Below are positions 1 through 8,075 of a DNA stretch of 64,000 nucleotides, one piece after another (position 1 is the stretch's first letter; each line of letters begins with the position of its first letter). A model generated the notes under the pieces. The model was not told where the DNA came from. It saw nothing but the letters and a program-made list of their open reading frames with translations, and made no database searches. Origin of the DNA: Leifsonia aquatica (lineage in GTDB: Bacteria > Actinomycetota > Actinomycetes > Actinomycetales > Microbacteriaceae); NCBI RefSeq assembly GCF_014190775.1, contig NZ_JACHVP010000003.1, forward strand, positions 124,001 through 188,000, given 5' to 3'. The position numbers were made by a program, and so were the translations under genes.

Positions 1-1174
1 CGACCTCCGGCCGTTCGACCAGGGTCCCGGCGAGATCGCCGAGCCGGCGCAGCTCGTCGCCGAGCCCGCACACCTCGCGCCAGATCCGCGTGTCGGTGCC
101 GGCGTGCGGCACCATCGCGGAGTGGAACTTCTCCCCGCCCCGGCGCGACTGCCGCCACTGGAAGAACATCACGCCGTCCGCGCCGCGCGCGATCGCCTGA
201 TACGACAGGGCGCGCATCTGCCCGGGCCGCTTCGGGGCGTTGAGGTCGCGCCAGTTGACCGCGCTGGTCGACTGCTCCATGAGCAACCAGGGACGGCCGT
301 CGCCGAGCGACCGCATGAGGTCGCGCTGCAGGGCCGCGTCCTTCCATGAGCCGGGATCGGCCGGGTCCGGGTACGCGTCGTCGCTCACCACATCCACTTC
401 GCTCGCCCAGGACCAGTAGTCGGCGGGCTTGAACAGGCCCATGAAGTTGGTGGTGATCGGGATGCCGGGCGTCGCCTCCCGCAGGACGGCCACCTCCGCC
501 CGGTAGCCGTCGAGCAGTGCGTCCGAACCGAACCGGTCGAAGTCGAGCAGCTGCGCCGGGTTGCCGAAGGTGGGGGCGGCCCGTGGTGGGAGGATCTCGT
601 CGAAGGACGCGTAGCGCTGCGACCAGAACGCGGTGCCCCAGCGGGCGTTCAGCTCGTCGATGGAGCCGTAGCGGCGCCGCAGCCACTCGCGGAAGGCCCG
701 CGCCGTCTCGTCGCCGTAGTCGCGCGGGTTGTCGTTGCCGAACTCGTTGCCGACATGCCACGCCACCAGGGCGGGGTGCGAGCCGTAACGCTCGGCGAGG
801 GCGCGGACCAGCCGGACGGCCAGGCGCCGGTAGGTCGCCGAGCTCGGATTGACGTGCTGCCGGCTGCCGGGGGAGAGGACGTGACCCCACTCGTCCACCA
901 GCAGCGTGTCGGGATGGTTCAGCGACAGCCACTGCGGAGGCGTGGCGGTCGCGGTCGCGAGGTCGACGCCGATGCCGGCCGCGTGCAGGCGGTCCAGCAC
1001 CCGGTCGAGCCACGCGAACTCGAAGCGCCCCTCCTCGGGCTCGAGGAAGGCCCACGAGAAGACGCCGACGGTCGCGACGGTGACGCCCGCCTCCACCATG
1101 AGGCGCATGTCCTCGTCCTGGGTCTCCTCCGGCCATTGCTCGGGGTTGTAATCGGCTCCGTACCAGAAGCGCAT
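1..1174 (-). CDS. Beta-galactosidase, glycoside hydrolase family 42 (3' end beyond window)
   Basis: Hydrolyses terminal beta-galactosyl residues, probably in the cytoplasm because no signal peptide is seen. The frame opens at ATG 1172-1174 with MRFWYGADYNPEQWPEE, the classic GH42 N-terminus, and runs 391 codons to the window edge without a stop. The acid/base Glu lies in HVGNEFG (about residue 144) and the nucleophile Glu in LLMEQS (about residue 300), each at the expected place in the TIM barrel. GH42 enzymes are usually 650-700 residues, so the trimerisation and C-terminal domains are off the window. It is divergent from the RpiR regulator at 1240; the roughly 65-bp gap carries an AT-rich box repeated near 4360. 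GH42 commonly acts on galactan fragments or galacto-oligosaccharides, which fits the secreted GH43 enzyme downstream. Confidence 0.93.
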   Translation of the reverse strand, partial: MRFWYGADYNPEQWPEETQDEDMRLMVEAGVTVATVGVFSWAFLEPEEGRFEFAWLDRVLDRLHAAGIGVDLATATATPPQWLSLNHPDTLLVDEWGHVLSPGSRQHVNPSSATYRRLAVRLVRALAERYGSHPALVAWHVGNEFGNDNPRDYGDETARAFREWLRRRYGSIDELNARWGTAFWSQRYASFDEILPPRAAPTFGNPAQLLDFDRFGSDALLDGYRAEVAVLREATPGIPITTNFMGLFKPADYWSWASEVDVVSDDAYPDPADPGSWKDAALQRDLMRSLGDGRPWLLMEQSTSAVNWRDLNAPKRPGQMRALSYQAIARGADGVMFFQWRQSRRGGEKFHSAMVPHAGTDTRIWREVCGLGDELRRLGDLAGTLVERPEV

Positions 1175-1189
1175 GTCTCGTCCTCTCGT

Positions 1190-1207
1190 GTAATTTATTT
1201 TCAGTAG
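1190..1207. promoter_or_regulatory. Candidate RpiR operator (AT-rich box 1)
   Basis: GTAATTTATTTTCAGTAG stands out as AT-rich in a gap otherwise nearly all G/C, between the divergent GH42 and rpiR-type genes. A near copy lies at 4360-4379. Read on the minus strand the two share TGA(c)AAATAAwTTAC with one base inserted. RpiR-family sites often contain TGAAA-type half sites, so this is a reasonable operator; binding is inferred. Confidence 0.5.
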
Positions 1208-1239
1208 GCGCTTCGCGCCGCTCAGTGAGGGAGGCCGTC

Positions 1240-2076
1240 GTGAGCACCGCAGCAGAGCCCAGCCCGCTCGAGCTCGTCAGGCACGCGCTGCCGACATTGT
1301 CCGGTGCGCGCAAGCGGGTCGCCGAGATCGTCCTGGCCGACCCGTTCGAAGCGGGCCGCAACTCCATCACGTGGCTGGCGTCGCAGGCCGACACGCAGCC
1401 CGCGACCGTCACGCGGCTCTCCGTCTCGCTCGGCTACTCCGGCTTCCCCGCCTTCCGTGCAGCGGTGGCGAACGAGACCGGGCGCGAGTCGCAGGCGGGA
1501 TGGGCGAGCGACATCGGGCCGGACGTCACTCCCACGGACTCGCCCGAACAGGTCATGAACGTGCTCGCCGGGCACGAGTTCCGGGCGCTGCGCAACGCGC
1601 TGTCGAACGTGGACCTCGGGCTGCTCTCCGCGGCGGCCGACACGATCGCTGTCGCGAAGCGGGTCGAGATCTTCGGCGAGTGGGGCGACCGCCCTCCGGC
1701 CGACGAGCTGTCGATGCGGCTCATGCGCCTCGGGGTGCCCGTCTGGATGCACGAGGGCGCCTACGCCGCGAAGGTCGGCGCGAGCCTCCTCGACGCGAAG
1801 GGTGTCGCCATCGCGGTGTCGCGCAACGGCGACAGCGACATCGTGAAGTCGTTCCTGCAGGAGGCCTCGGCCCACGGAGCGACCACGATCGTCATCACCG
1901 GCGTCCCGGACGGGCTCGTCACGCGCGACGCCGACCTGGTGCTCTACACCGGCACCGGCGGCGGTCGCACCTGGACGGAGTACTTCGCGGGGCGGGCGAG
2001 CGACGACTTCGTCGGTGCCGTGCTCTGGATGCTGGTGGCCCAGCGCCTCAAGGCGTCGTTCGCGCTCCCCGCCTGA
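1240..2076 (+). CDS. MurR/RpiR family transcriptional regulator
   Basis: Sugar-phosphate-responsive regulator of 278 residues. Residues about 10-85 form the N-terminal RpiR-type helix-turn-helix (TVTRLSVSLGYSGFPAFR is the recognition region) and residues about 115-270 the SIS sugar-phosphate-binding domain (VAIAVSRNGDSDIVKSFL, with the Ser/Asn loop typical of SIS). I chose GTG 1240 because a GGGAGG ribosome site ends five bases before it; an in-frame GTG at 1225 lies upstream of that site. It is transcribed divergently from GH42 and converges on the FAD oxidoreductase, ending six bases before that gene's stop. The likely ligand is a phosphorylated galactose or related sugar, and the likely targets are the promoters carrying the repeated AT-rich box. 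Confidence 0.88.
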   Translation: MSTAAEPSPLELVRHALPTLSGARKRVAEIVLADPFEAGRNSITWLASQADTQPATVTRLSVSLGYSGFPAFRAAVANETGRESQAGWASDIGPDVTPTDSPEQVMNVLAGHEFRALRNALSNVDLGLLSAAADTIAVAKRVEIFGEWGDRPPADELSMRLMRLGVPVWMHEGAYAAKVGASLLDAKGVAIAVSRNGDSDIVKSFLQEASAHGATTIVITGVPDGLVTRDADLVLYTGTGGGRTWTEYFAGRASDDFVGAVLWMLVAQRLKASFALPA

Positions 2077-2081
2077 CCCGG

Positions 2082-4316
2082 TCACCCGAAGACGCGGACG
2101 GCGACGACGCTCGCCCACGCGGAACCGTTGGTCGCCTCGACGACGACGCGGAGGGCGTCCGTGGTCATTCCGCCGAGCGGATGGACGCGACGACGGCGGC
2201 GATTGCCCTCCACCTCGACGATGGTCATCCACCCGTCGCCGGTCGCGGCCTCGATGCGGTAATCGCGCACGAGCTCGGGGATCACGGGGAACGGCGTGCG
2301 GTGGTGGTGGAGGTTCACGAGGTCCTCATCCACTTCGTCGTTGAACACCAGCTCGACGCTTCCCGCGACGACGGGGGCGTCCCAGCGCAGCTCGAGCCGC
2401 TCCTCCCGCTGCGGCTCGATGCGGTCGGACGACCACAGGTTGGGGCCGCCGAACGGTCGCGCGTAGCCGCCGGCGACCTGGCCGGCACCGTAGGCGTGCG
2501 TCGCGGGCGTCGCATCGAAGACGGGGGCGTGCCTGCGCAGCTCCGCCGCCGACCATGCGTTGGACTGCGGCCGGTGCAGGTCGGTCGCGGGCGTTCGGCT
2601 GAGCAGGCCGAGCACTCCGGACGGAGCAGGCTCCGGGTTCACGATCACCGAGAGTCCCCGAGCGCGCCGGACGACGACGACCACGTCCTCCGGCGCTGTC
2701 GGCGCGTAGCCGAAGTCGGCTTCGATCCGGGTGCGGCCCGGCTCGACCTGCAGGGTCCGCCGGTCGACGAACCGCACGGGGATGTGGTTCTCGCCGCCGT
2801 CGGTGCTCCAGAGTTCGACGACCACCTCGGTCGGCCCCTCCGCCTGCACCAGCAGGCCGACGCGGTCCAGCCTCGGATCCACGGGGAGGTGGAGGCCGAA
2901 GTCGTGCTCGTCGAGGGGGTACGAGGTGGCCGCAGGCGACGCGTCGACGCGCAGCTCGGTGAGGGTGCTCGACGCGGTGATGTCCGCGGTGAGCGCGAGA
3001 TCGTCCGGCGACGTCCAGGGCACGCCGAGCATGGAGGCGTCGCTGCGCAGCAGCAACTGCTGCAGCTCGCCCATCCGCTCGGTCGCGACCTGCCGCGGAG
3101 TGATCCCGTTCCGTGCCGCGAGGGCCGCGCCGGCGCCCGCAGCCTCCCCCGTGACGGCGCAGGTCGCCATCACGCGGGTGGTGCCGAAGGCCACGTGGCT
3201 GGCGGAGATGTCGCGCCCGGCCATCAGCAGGTTCCGGGTGTTCCGGGAGTACAGCGAGCGGAAGGGGACGTGGTAGACGCCGGACGTGAACAGGTGCTTG
3301 GAGCCGTGGTCGGTGGAGTACATCCCTCCGGGCGGATGGAGGTCGATGGACCAGCCGCCGAAGCCGATCCGGTCGTCGAACCGCTCCTGGGCCATGATGT
3401 CGCGCTGGGTCAGCACGTGATCCCCCACGAACCGGCGGTACTCGCGCTTGCCCGGCACCGAACCCACCCATTCCAGCGTCAGCGTCTCGGCGTCGAAGAG
3501 CCCCGAGTTCTTGATGTGGTCCCAGATCCCGTAGACCACCGCCCACAGCTCGTCGCGGATGCGCTCGTTGTCGTTCACCGCGTCGAGCTCGCCGCCCCAC
3601 TCGATCCACCAGTAGTCGCAGCCGTTGGCGCGGGTGTCGATCCGGCGGTGGACCAGGATGCTGGTCTCCGCGATGTCCTTCGTGATCGACGGCGGGACGT
3701 AGCGCACGGGCTCGCCGACGTCTTTGGTGTAGAAGAACAGGGTGCTGCCGAGCATGTTGTCGTCGGGGACCTCGGGCGCCCATTCCTCGCCGTAGACGCT
3801 CGCCGCCTCCCGGCCGGACGCGTACCACGCTCCGGCGAGCTCGCCGACGAGTCCGTCGCCGCTGGCGTCGATGAACGCCGCGCCGGTGAAGGTGAGACGT
3901 CGCTCGGAGCCCTGCTGCCACCCGGTGACGGCGGTGATCCGACGGTCGTCGTCGGGTCCGTCGGCGTCGACCTCCGTCACGTCGGTGTTGAGGAAGAGCC
4001 TGATGCCGGGCTCGGCGCGCACCGCATCCAGCACGACCTGGTCCCAGAAGTACGGGTTGCCTTCGGGATTGCGGTACTGGTTCTCCAGGAACAGCTCTCC
4101 CATGATCCCGGTCTCTCTGGCGTATTTCTGGGCGCCGTGCGCCGTGGCACCACAGACCCAGACCCGGATCTCGGAGCTCGAGTTGCCGCCGAGGACCGGG
4201 CGGTTGTTGATCAGCGCGACCGTCGCGCCTGCCCGAGCGGCGGCGATGGCGGCGGCGACACCGGCGAGCCCGCCTCCGATGACCGTGACGTCCGAAGTGA
4301 CCGTCTGTTGCTGCAT
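2082..4316 (-). CDS. FAD-dependent oxidoreductase (FAD_oxidored family) with C-terminal beta-sandwich-like region
   Basis: A 744-residue flavoprotein. The N-terminus DVTVIGGGLAGVAAAIAAA is a Rossmann dinucleotide site, followed by LGGNSSSEIRVWVCGA, characteristic of the FAD_oxidored family found in polysaccharide-use loci. GRDISASHVAFGTTRV near residue 390 is the second flavin-contact segment. Residues about 450-744 look like beta-sandwich, carbohydrate-binding-type modules (the last part resembles F5/8 type C). No signal peptide is seen, so it is probably cytoplasmic. ATG 4314-4316 follows GGAG. It lies between GH42/RpiR and GH43 and is divergent from GH43, so it probably oxidises a sugar or uronic substrate of the same pathway. 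The substrate is unknown, and the fused C-terminal region is the most informative oddity. Confidence 0.8.
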   Translation of the reverse strand: MQQQTVTSDVTVIGGGLAGVAAAIAAARAGATVALINNRPVLGGNSSSEIRVWVCGATAHGAQKYARETGIMGELFLENQYRNPEGNPYFWDQVVLDAVRAEPGIRLFLNTDVTEVDADGPDDDRRITAVTGWQQGSERRLTFTGAAFIDASGDGLVGELAGAWYASGREAASVYGEEWAPEVPDDNMLGSTLFFYTKDVGEPVRYVPPSITKDIAETSILVHRRIDTRANGCDYWWIEWGGELDAVNDNERIRDELWAVVYGIWDHIKNSGLFDAETLTLEWVGSVPGKREYRRFVGDHVLTQRDIMAQERFDDRIGFGGWSIDLHPPGGMYSTDHGSKHLFTSGVYHVPFRSLYSRNTRNLLMAGRDISASHVAFGTTRVMATCAVTGEAAGAGAALAARNGITPRQVATERMGELQQLLLRSDASMLGVPWTSPDDLALTADITASSTLTELRVDASPAATSYPLDEHDFGLHLPVDPRLDRVGLLVQAEGPTEVVVELWSTDGGENHIPVRFVDRRTLQVEPGRTRIEADFGYAPTAPEDVVVVVRRARGLSVIVNPEPAPSGVLGLLSRTPATDLHRPQSNAWSAAELRRHAPVFDATPATHAYGAGQVAGGYARPFGGPNLWSSDRIEPQREERLELRWDAPVVAGSVELVFNDEVDEDLVNLHHHRTPFPVIPELVRDYRIEAATGDGWMTIVEVEGNRRRRRVHPLGGMTTDALRVVVEATNGSAWASVVAVRVFG

Positions 4317-4359
4317 GGTCGCGCTACTCCTTCGTACCGCGGAGGTGTCGATGCTCCCG

Positions 4360-4379
4360 GTAAATTATTTGTCACTACG
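4360..4379. promoter_or_regulatory. Candidate RpiR operator (AT-rich box 2)
   Basis: GTAAATTATTTGTCACTACG lies between the divergent FAD oxidoreductase and GH43 genes, just upstream of the GH43 -35 element. It resembles the box at 1190-1207, and its first eight bases also occur at 36100 in front of the alpha-galactosidase/ROK pair. A common regulator for the module is inferred. Confidence 0.5.
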
Positions 4380-4380
4380 C

Positions 4381-4410
4381 TTGCACAGCTCGCGAGAATG
4401 CGCAAATAAT
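4381..4410 (+). promoter_or_regulatory. Promoter of the GH43 gene
   Basis: TTGCAC (4381-4386), an 18-bp spacer and AATAAT (4405-4410) form a sigma-70-type promoter on the plus strand. Transcription would begin near 4417, giving a leader of about 33 bases that contains the GGAGAGGGA ribosome site. Confidence 0.5.
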
Positions 4411-4449
4411 GAGCACGCAACAGTTTCCATCAACGGAGAGGGAACCTCG

Positions 4450-5958
4450 GTGAAACTCAACAGACGTGCTCTGGCGACCACGGTCGCCGCAGTGGTGGCC
4501 GCAGTCGTCGCCTCGATCGGGATGGCGGCGCTGCCCGCCCAGGCGGCCGGCCCCACCCCATCCATCGCGAACGACACGGTGTGGAACGATGACGCCGGCA
4601 ATCCGATCCGGGCTCAGGGAGGCAACGTCCTCCACGTCGGTTCGACGTACTACTGGGTCGGGGTCTCGTTCAAGGACGGCCCGAACAAGAACGTGAACCT
4701 GTACAGCTCCACCGACCTCACCACCTGGCACTTCGACAAGACCCTGCTGTCCCAGGGGGTGGGCGTGCCGGGCGACACGGCGGGCGACCTGACGCCCGGA
4801 AACTGGCTCGGCCGGCCCCAGCTCGCGCAGAACCCGAACGGCACCTGGGTGCTCGACTTCGAGGTCCCGCATCTCCGGGCCGACGGCGAGCAGCGCAACG
4901 CCATCGCGTTCGCCACCAGCCCGACCATCGACGGGACGTACACCTACCTCGGCGCCTCGCTCGTCGACGGGAACACGACCGGCGACCACTCCCTGTTCGT
5001 CGACGGTGCGAACGCCTACCTCGTGTACGTCGGTGACAACGGCAGCTTGGACAACTACTGGGAGAGCATCGCCCTGCTGAACCCGAGCTGGACGGCGGTG
5101 CAGTCGATCGTCTACAAGGACTACAACAACCCGGGCAACCACCACGAGGCGCCCGCGATCATCAAGATCGGCTCGACCTACCACTGGTTCGCCTCCGGGA
5201 TGAACTGGTGGGCGGGCACGGCGACCGGTCACCGGACGAGCACGAACCTCACGAGCTGGACGCCGTGGGCGAACGTCGCGACGGTGCCCGCGTCGGGCAA
5301 CTCGTTCAACACGCAGTTCGAGCAGATCATCCCCGTGATCGGATCGTCGGGGACCTCGTATCTGTACAACGGCGACCGCTACTCGGAGTTCTACAAGGGC
5401 CCCGGCGACACGACGGCGCCGGGCGGCATCGGCCGCAACGACTGGTATCCGCTGACCTTCTCCGGCGACACTCCCACCCTGATCGGTGCGACCGACGTGC
5501 ACGTGAACGCCGCTGCCGGGACGCTCGACTACAACGCCGTGGCGAACGGCCGCTTCGATCAGGATGTCGCCGGCACCGCGATCCCGCAGTGGGCCACGAG
5601 CTACACGGCCGGGGCGACCAAGGTCGAGGACACGACCGGCACCTCGAATCGGCAGCTGACCCAGACCTTCGCGACGTCGTACAGTGCGTGGGCGGTCCAG
5701 CAGGTCACGCTGCCCGCAGGCACGTACACCTTCAGTGCCGACGTGAAGAGCAGCGGGGGTCAGTCGTCCGCCTACCTCGTGGTCAAGAACTACGGGGGAG
5801 CGGAACTGCATTCCGATCTGTCGACGGCGGTGCCGGGCTGGCAGACCCGGACGTTGACCTTCACGGTCAGCACGGGATCCGCGACGATCGGGATCTGGTC
5901 GGCGGGGTCCGGCGGTCAGTGGCTGAACGTCGACGACGTGTCGATCTGGCGCAACTGA
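4450..5958 (+). CDS. Secreted glycoside hydrolase family 43 protein with C-terminal carbohydrate-binding domain
   Basis: A 502-residue exported enzyme. GTG 4450 follows GGAGAGGGA and is followed by a Sec signal (KLNRR, then a long Ala/Val run ending near AQA, residues 1-34). Residues about 40-360 are a five-bladed GH43-type domain: NPIRAQGGNVLHVGSTYYWVG at the start, a GRPQ segment, and NHHEAPAIIKIGSTYHWFAS in the middle. These resemble the exo-beta-1,3-galactanase-like branch (GH43_24), but subfamily assignment is tentative. Residues about 370-502 form a beta-sandwich domain (NGRFDQDVAG through WLNVDDVSIW) like CBM4/9-type binding modules. It would trim galactan or arabinogalactan outside the cell, feeding products to the cytoplasmic beta-galactosidase. 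A strong hairpin follows the stop. Confidence 0.82.
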   Translation: MKLNRRALATTVAAVVAAVVASIGMAALPAQAAGPTPSIANDTVWNDDAGNPIRAQGGNVLHVGSTYYWVGVSFKDGPNKNVNLYSSTDLTTWHFDKTLLSQGVGVPGDTAGDLTPGNWLGRPQLAQNPNGTWVLDFEVPHLRADGEQRNAIAFATSPTIDGTYTYLGASLVDGNTTGDHSLFVDGANAYLVYVGDNGSLDNYWESIALLNPSWTAVQSIVYKDYNNPGNHHEAPAIIKIGSTYHWFASGMNWWAGTATGHRTSTNLTSWTPWANVATVPASGNSFNTQFEQIIPVIGSSGTSYLYNGDRYSEFYKGPGDTTAPGGIGRNDWYPLTFSGDTPTLIGATDVHVNAAAGTLDYNAVANGRFDQDVAGTAIPQWATSYTAGATKVEDTTGTSNRQLTQTFATSYSAWAVQQVTLPAGTYTFSADVKSSGGQSSAYLVVKNYGGAELHSDLSTAVPGWQTRTLTFTVSTGSATIGIWSAGSGGQWLNVDDVSIWRN

Positions 5959-5964
5959 GACGAC

Positions 5965-6000
5965 GACGGCGCACCCGGGAACCCCCCCGGGTGCGCCGTC
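5965..6000. terminator. Bidirectional terminator hairpin
   Basis: GACGGCGCACCCGGG pairs perfectly with CCCGGGTGCGCCGTC around a six-base loop. It lies six bases after the GH43 stop and 20 bases before the end of the convergent alpha/beta hydrolase gene, so it probably ends both transcripts. The following T-rich run is short. Confidence 0.75.
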
Positions 6001-6020
6001 GCTGTTTCGAGCGGGCTCGG

Positions 6021-6857
6021 CTACTGCTGGATGAACGCCAGGATGTCGGGGTTGATGACGTCCGCGTGCGTGGTCAGCATCCCGTGCGGGTAGCCCTCGT
6101 AGATCTTGAGGGTGGCGTTCTGGAGGAGCTCGGCCTGCTTGACCGACGCATCCTTGTAGGGGACGACCTGGTCGTCGTCGCCCTGCGTGACCAGCACCGG
6201 GACGGTGATCGCCTTCAGGTCCTCGGTCTGGTCGGTCTCGGAGAACGCCTTGATGCCCTCGTAGTGGGCGAGCGCGCTGCCCGTCATGCCCTGGCGCCAC
6301 CAGTTGGCGATGACCGGCTCCGACGGCGTGACGCCCGGGCGGTTGAACCCGTAGAACGGGCCGGCGGCGACGGCCTGGAAGAACTCGGCGCGGTTGGCGG
6401 CCAGCGCCTCCCGGAAACCGTCGAACACCGAGATCGGGGTCCCCTCGGGGTTGGCGTCGGTCTGCACCATCAGCGGGGGCACGGACGAGACCAGCACGGC
6501 CTTGGCGACGCGTCCCTGGGGCTCCCCGTACTTCGCGACGTAACGCGCGACCTGGCCGCCGCCGGTCGAGTGCCCGATGTGGATGGCGTTGCGCAGGTCG
6601 AGGTGCTCGACGACGGCCGAGGCGTCGCTGGCGTAGTGGTCCATGTCGTGCCCGGTGCCGATCTGGGACGACCGGCCGTGGCCGCGGCGGTCGCTCGCGA
6701 TCACCCGGTAGCCCTTGCCGAGGAAGTACAGCATCTGGGCATCCCAGTCGTCGGACGACAGCGGCCAGCCGTGGTGGAACATGATGGGCTGCGCGTCCGG
6801 GCTGCCCCAGTCCTTGTAGTAGATTTCTGCGCCATCGTCTGTGGTCACAAACGCCAT
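6021..6857 (-). CDS. Alpha/beta hydrolase, chloroperoxidase/arylesterase-like
   Basis: Cytoplasmic alpha/beta hydrolase of 278 residues. The nucleophile elbow is GHSTGGGQVARYV (Ser near residue 97), the oxyanion segment is FHHGWPLSSDDW, the acid is in the VTQGDDDQVVPY region, and the catalytic His is in YPHGMLTTH near the C-terminus. This set matches cofactor-free non-haem chloroperoxidases and related esterases. ATG 6855-6857 follows GGAGG by six bases; an in-frame TTG two codons earlier lies too close to that site. It is convergent with GH43 and followed upstream by an unrelated MDR reductase in the same direction, so it is probably a single-gene unit. The natural substrate cannot be read from sequence. 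Confidence 0.88.
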   Translation of the reverse strand: MAFVTTDDGAEIYYKDWGSPDAQPIMFHHGWPLSSDDWDAQMLYFLGKGYRVIASDRRGHGRSSQIGTGHDMDHYASDASAVVEHLDLRNAIHIGHSTGGGQVARYVAKYGEPQGRVAKAVLVSSVPPLMVQTDANPEGTPISVFDGFREALAANRAEFFQAVAAGPFYGFNRPGVTPSEPVIANWWRQGMTGSALAHYEGIKAFSETDQTEDLKAITVPVLVTQGDDDQVVPYKDASVKQAELLQNATLKIYEGYPHGMLTTHADVINPDILAFIQQ

Positions 6858-7023
6858 GATCAACCTCCAGGTCGTGTCGAGCCGATCGGTGCGGTTCGAC
6901 GGTGGGACGTTCTCTGCTGATTTCGGAGAGCGCGTTCACGGTAACCTCCGACGCCGCCTCCGTAGTCCTACTTTTGTCCAGAACGTCCTGGGCAGGAAGG
7001 GGTGACGCGTTCGGCTGCGACCG

Positions 7024-7962
7024 TCACGCGTTGTCCGGCACGACCACGACCTTCCCGCGCAGCGTCCCCGCCGCGGACTGCTCGTGGATGGAGGCCAGCT
7101 CGCCGAACGGGACGCGCCGCGCGATCTCGATGTGGAGGTCGCCGCTGTCCACCAGTGATGCGAGCTCGGCGAGCTGCTGCGCGTCGCTGCGGACGAAGAC
7201 GACCGTGCTGCGGACGCCGCGGGCCTCGTCGCTCGGGGCGGGCATCCACGCGGTCGTGCTGACGACGATGCCGCCGTCGCGCACGAGGCCGACCAGCGCC
7301 TCGAACTCGGCCGGGTCGATCGGGGCGAGGTTGAGCAGCACATCCACCTGCTCGGTTACGGCGTCGAGCAGGGGCGTGGTCGTGTGGTCGACGACCTCGT
7401 CGGCGCCCGCAGCGGTGACGGATGCCCGGCTGCGGGGGCTGGCCGTCGCGATCACGTACGCGCCGGCCTTCGCGGCCAGCTCGACCGCGTACCCGCCGAC
7501 GGTGCCGCCGGCGCCGACGATGAGGATGCGCTGACCCGACCGGAGGCTCCCCTCGTCGAAGAGCGCCTGCCAGGCGGTGAGGCCGACCGACGGGAGGGCG
7601 GCGGCATCGGTCAGCGGGATGCTCGAGGGAGCGGCGACGAGCACGTCCGCCGGGGCGACGACGAACTCGGCGGCTGCACCATCGGCCGTCATCGGGAGGA
7701 AGCCGATGACCGCATCGCCCACGGCGAAGCCGGTGACGTCGCTGCCGAGCGCGTCGATCGTGCCGGCGACGTCGTAGCCGGGGATGTGCGGCAGCGTCAC
7801 CGGGATGGGGAGGCTGCCGGCGCGGATGCCGTTGTCGGCCGGGTTGAAGCCGGACGCGGCGACGCGGATGCGCACCTCACCGGAACCGGGGACGGGCTGC
7901 TCGACGTCCTCGATGGTGAGGACGCCCGGGGCGCCGAACTCGTGGAAACGCACTGCCTTCAT
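7024..7962 (-). CDS. NADP-dependent zinc-free MDR oxidoreductase (quinone oxidoreductase-like)
   Basis: Medium-chain reductase of 312 residues. It opens MKAVRFHEFGAPGVLTIEDV, a quinone-oxidoreductase signature, and has the nucleotide site ILIVGAGGTVGGYAVELA near residues 145-165. Structural-zinc cysteines are absent, as expected for the zinc-free branch. ATG 7960-7962 follows AGAAGGAGAAG. It is divergent from a MarR gene; the gap carries two copies of a perfect palindrome, so the MarR protein most likely represses both genes until a quinone or electrophile appears. Its role is probably detoxification of a small electrophile. Confidence 0.88.
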   Translation of the reverse strand: MKAVRFHEFGAPGVLTIEDVEQPVPGSGEVRIRVAASGFNPADNGIRAGSLPIPVTLPHIPGYDVAGTIDALGSDVTGFAVGDAVIGFLPMTADGAAAEFVVAPADVLVAAPSSIPLTDAAALPSVGLTAWQALFDEGSLRSGQRILIVGAGGTVGGYAVELAAKAGAYVIATASPRSRASVTAAGADEVVDHTTTPLLDAVTEQVDVLLNLAPIDPAEFEALVGLVRDGGIVVSTTAWMPAPSDEARGVRSTVVFVRSDAQQLAELASLVDSGDLHIEIARRVPFGELASIHEQSAAGTLRGKVVVVPDNA

Positions 7963-8003
7963 GATCTTCTCCTTCTGCCGATCCGGGAGGCCGGATCCTC
8001 GTT

Positions 8004-8023
8004 TTGCTTCGATGTCGAAGCAA
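8004..8023. promoter_or_regulatory. MarR operator 1
   Basis: TTGCTTCGATGTCGAAGCAA is a perfect palindrome (nine-base arms, TG centre). It lies between the MDR reductase and the MarR gene, and its core is repeated at 8043-8060. Centre-to-centre distance is 38 bp. Confidence 0.8.
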
Positions 8024-8042
8024 CTGAGAGTGACGATAGCAG

Positions 8043-8060
8043 TGCTTCGATGTCGAAGCA
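8043..8060. promoter_or_regulatory. MarR operator 2
   Basis: TGCTTCGATGTCGAAGCA is the second copy of the palindrome and ends two bases before the MarR -10 box TACAAT (8063-8068). A bound dimer would block RNA polymerase, supporting autorepression. Confidence 0.8.
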
Positions 8061-8075
8061 AGTACAATCGGATGC

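Noticed and set aside
2305-2320. A fourth 62-bp element starting with GAGGTTCACGAGGT
   Set aside because: It lies inside the FAD oxidoreductase coding region and lacks the inverted arm 62 bp away.
1371-4409. A 1012-codon open frame on the plus strand
   Set aside because: It is antisense to the FAD oxidoreductase, highly Arg/Ala/Gly-rich and with no family signature; a typical shadow frame of high-GC coding DNA.
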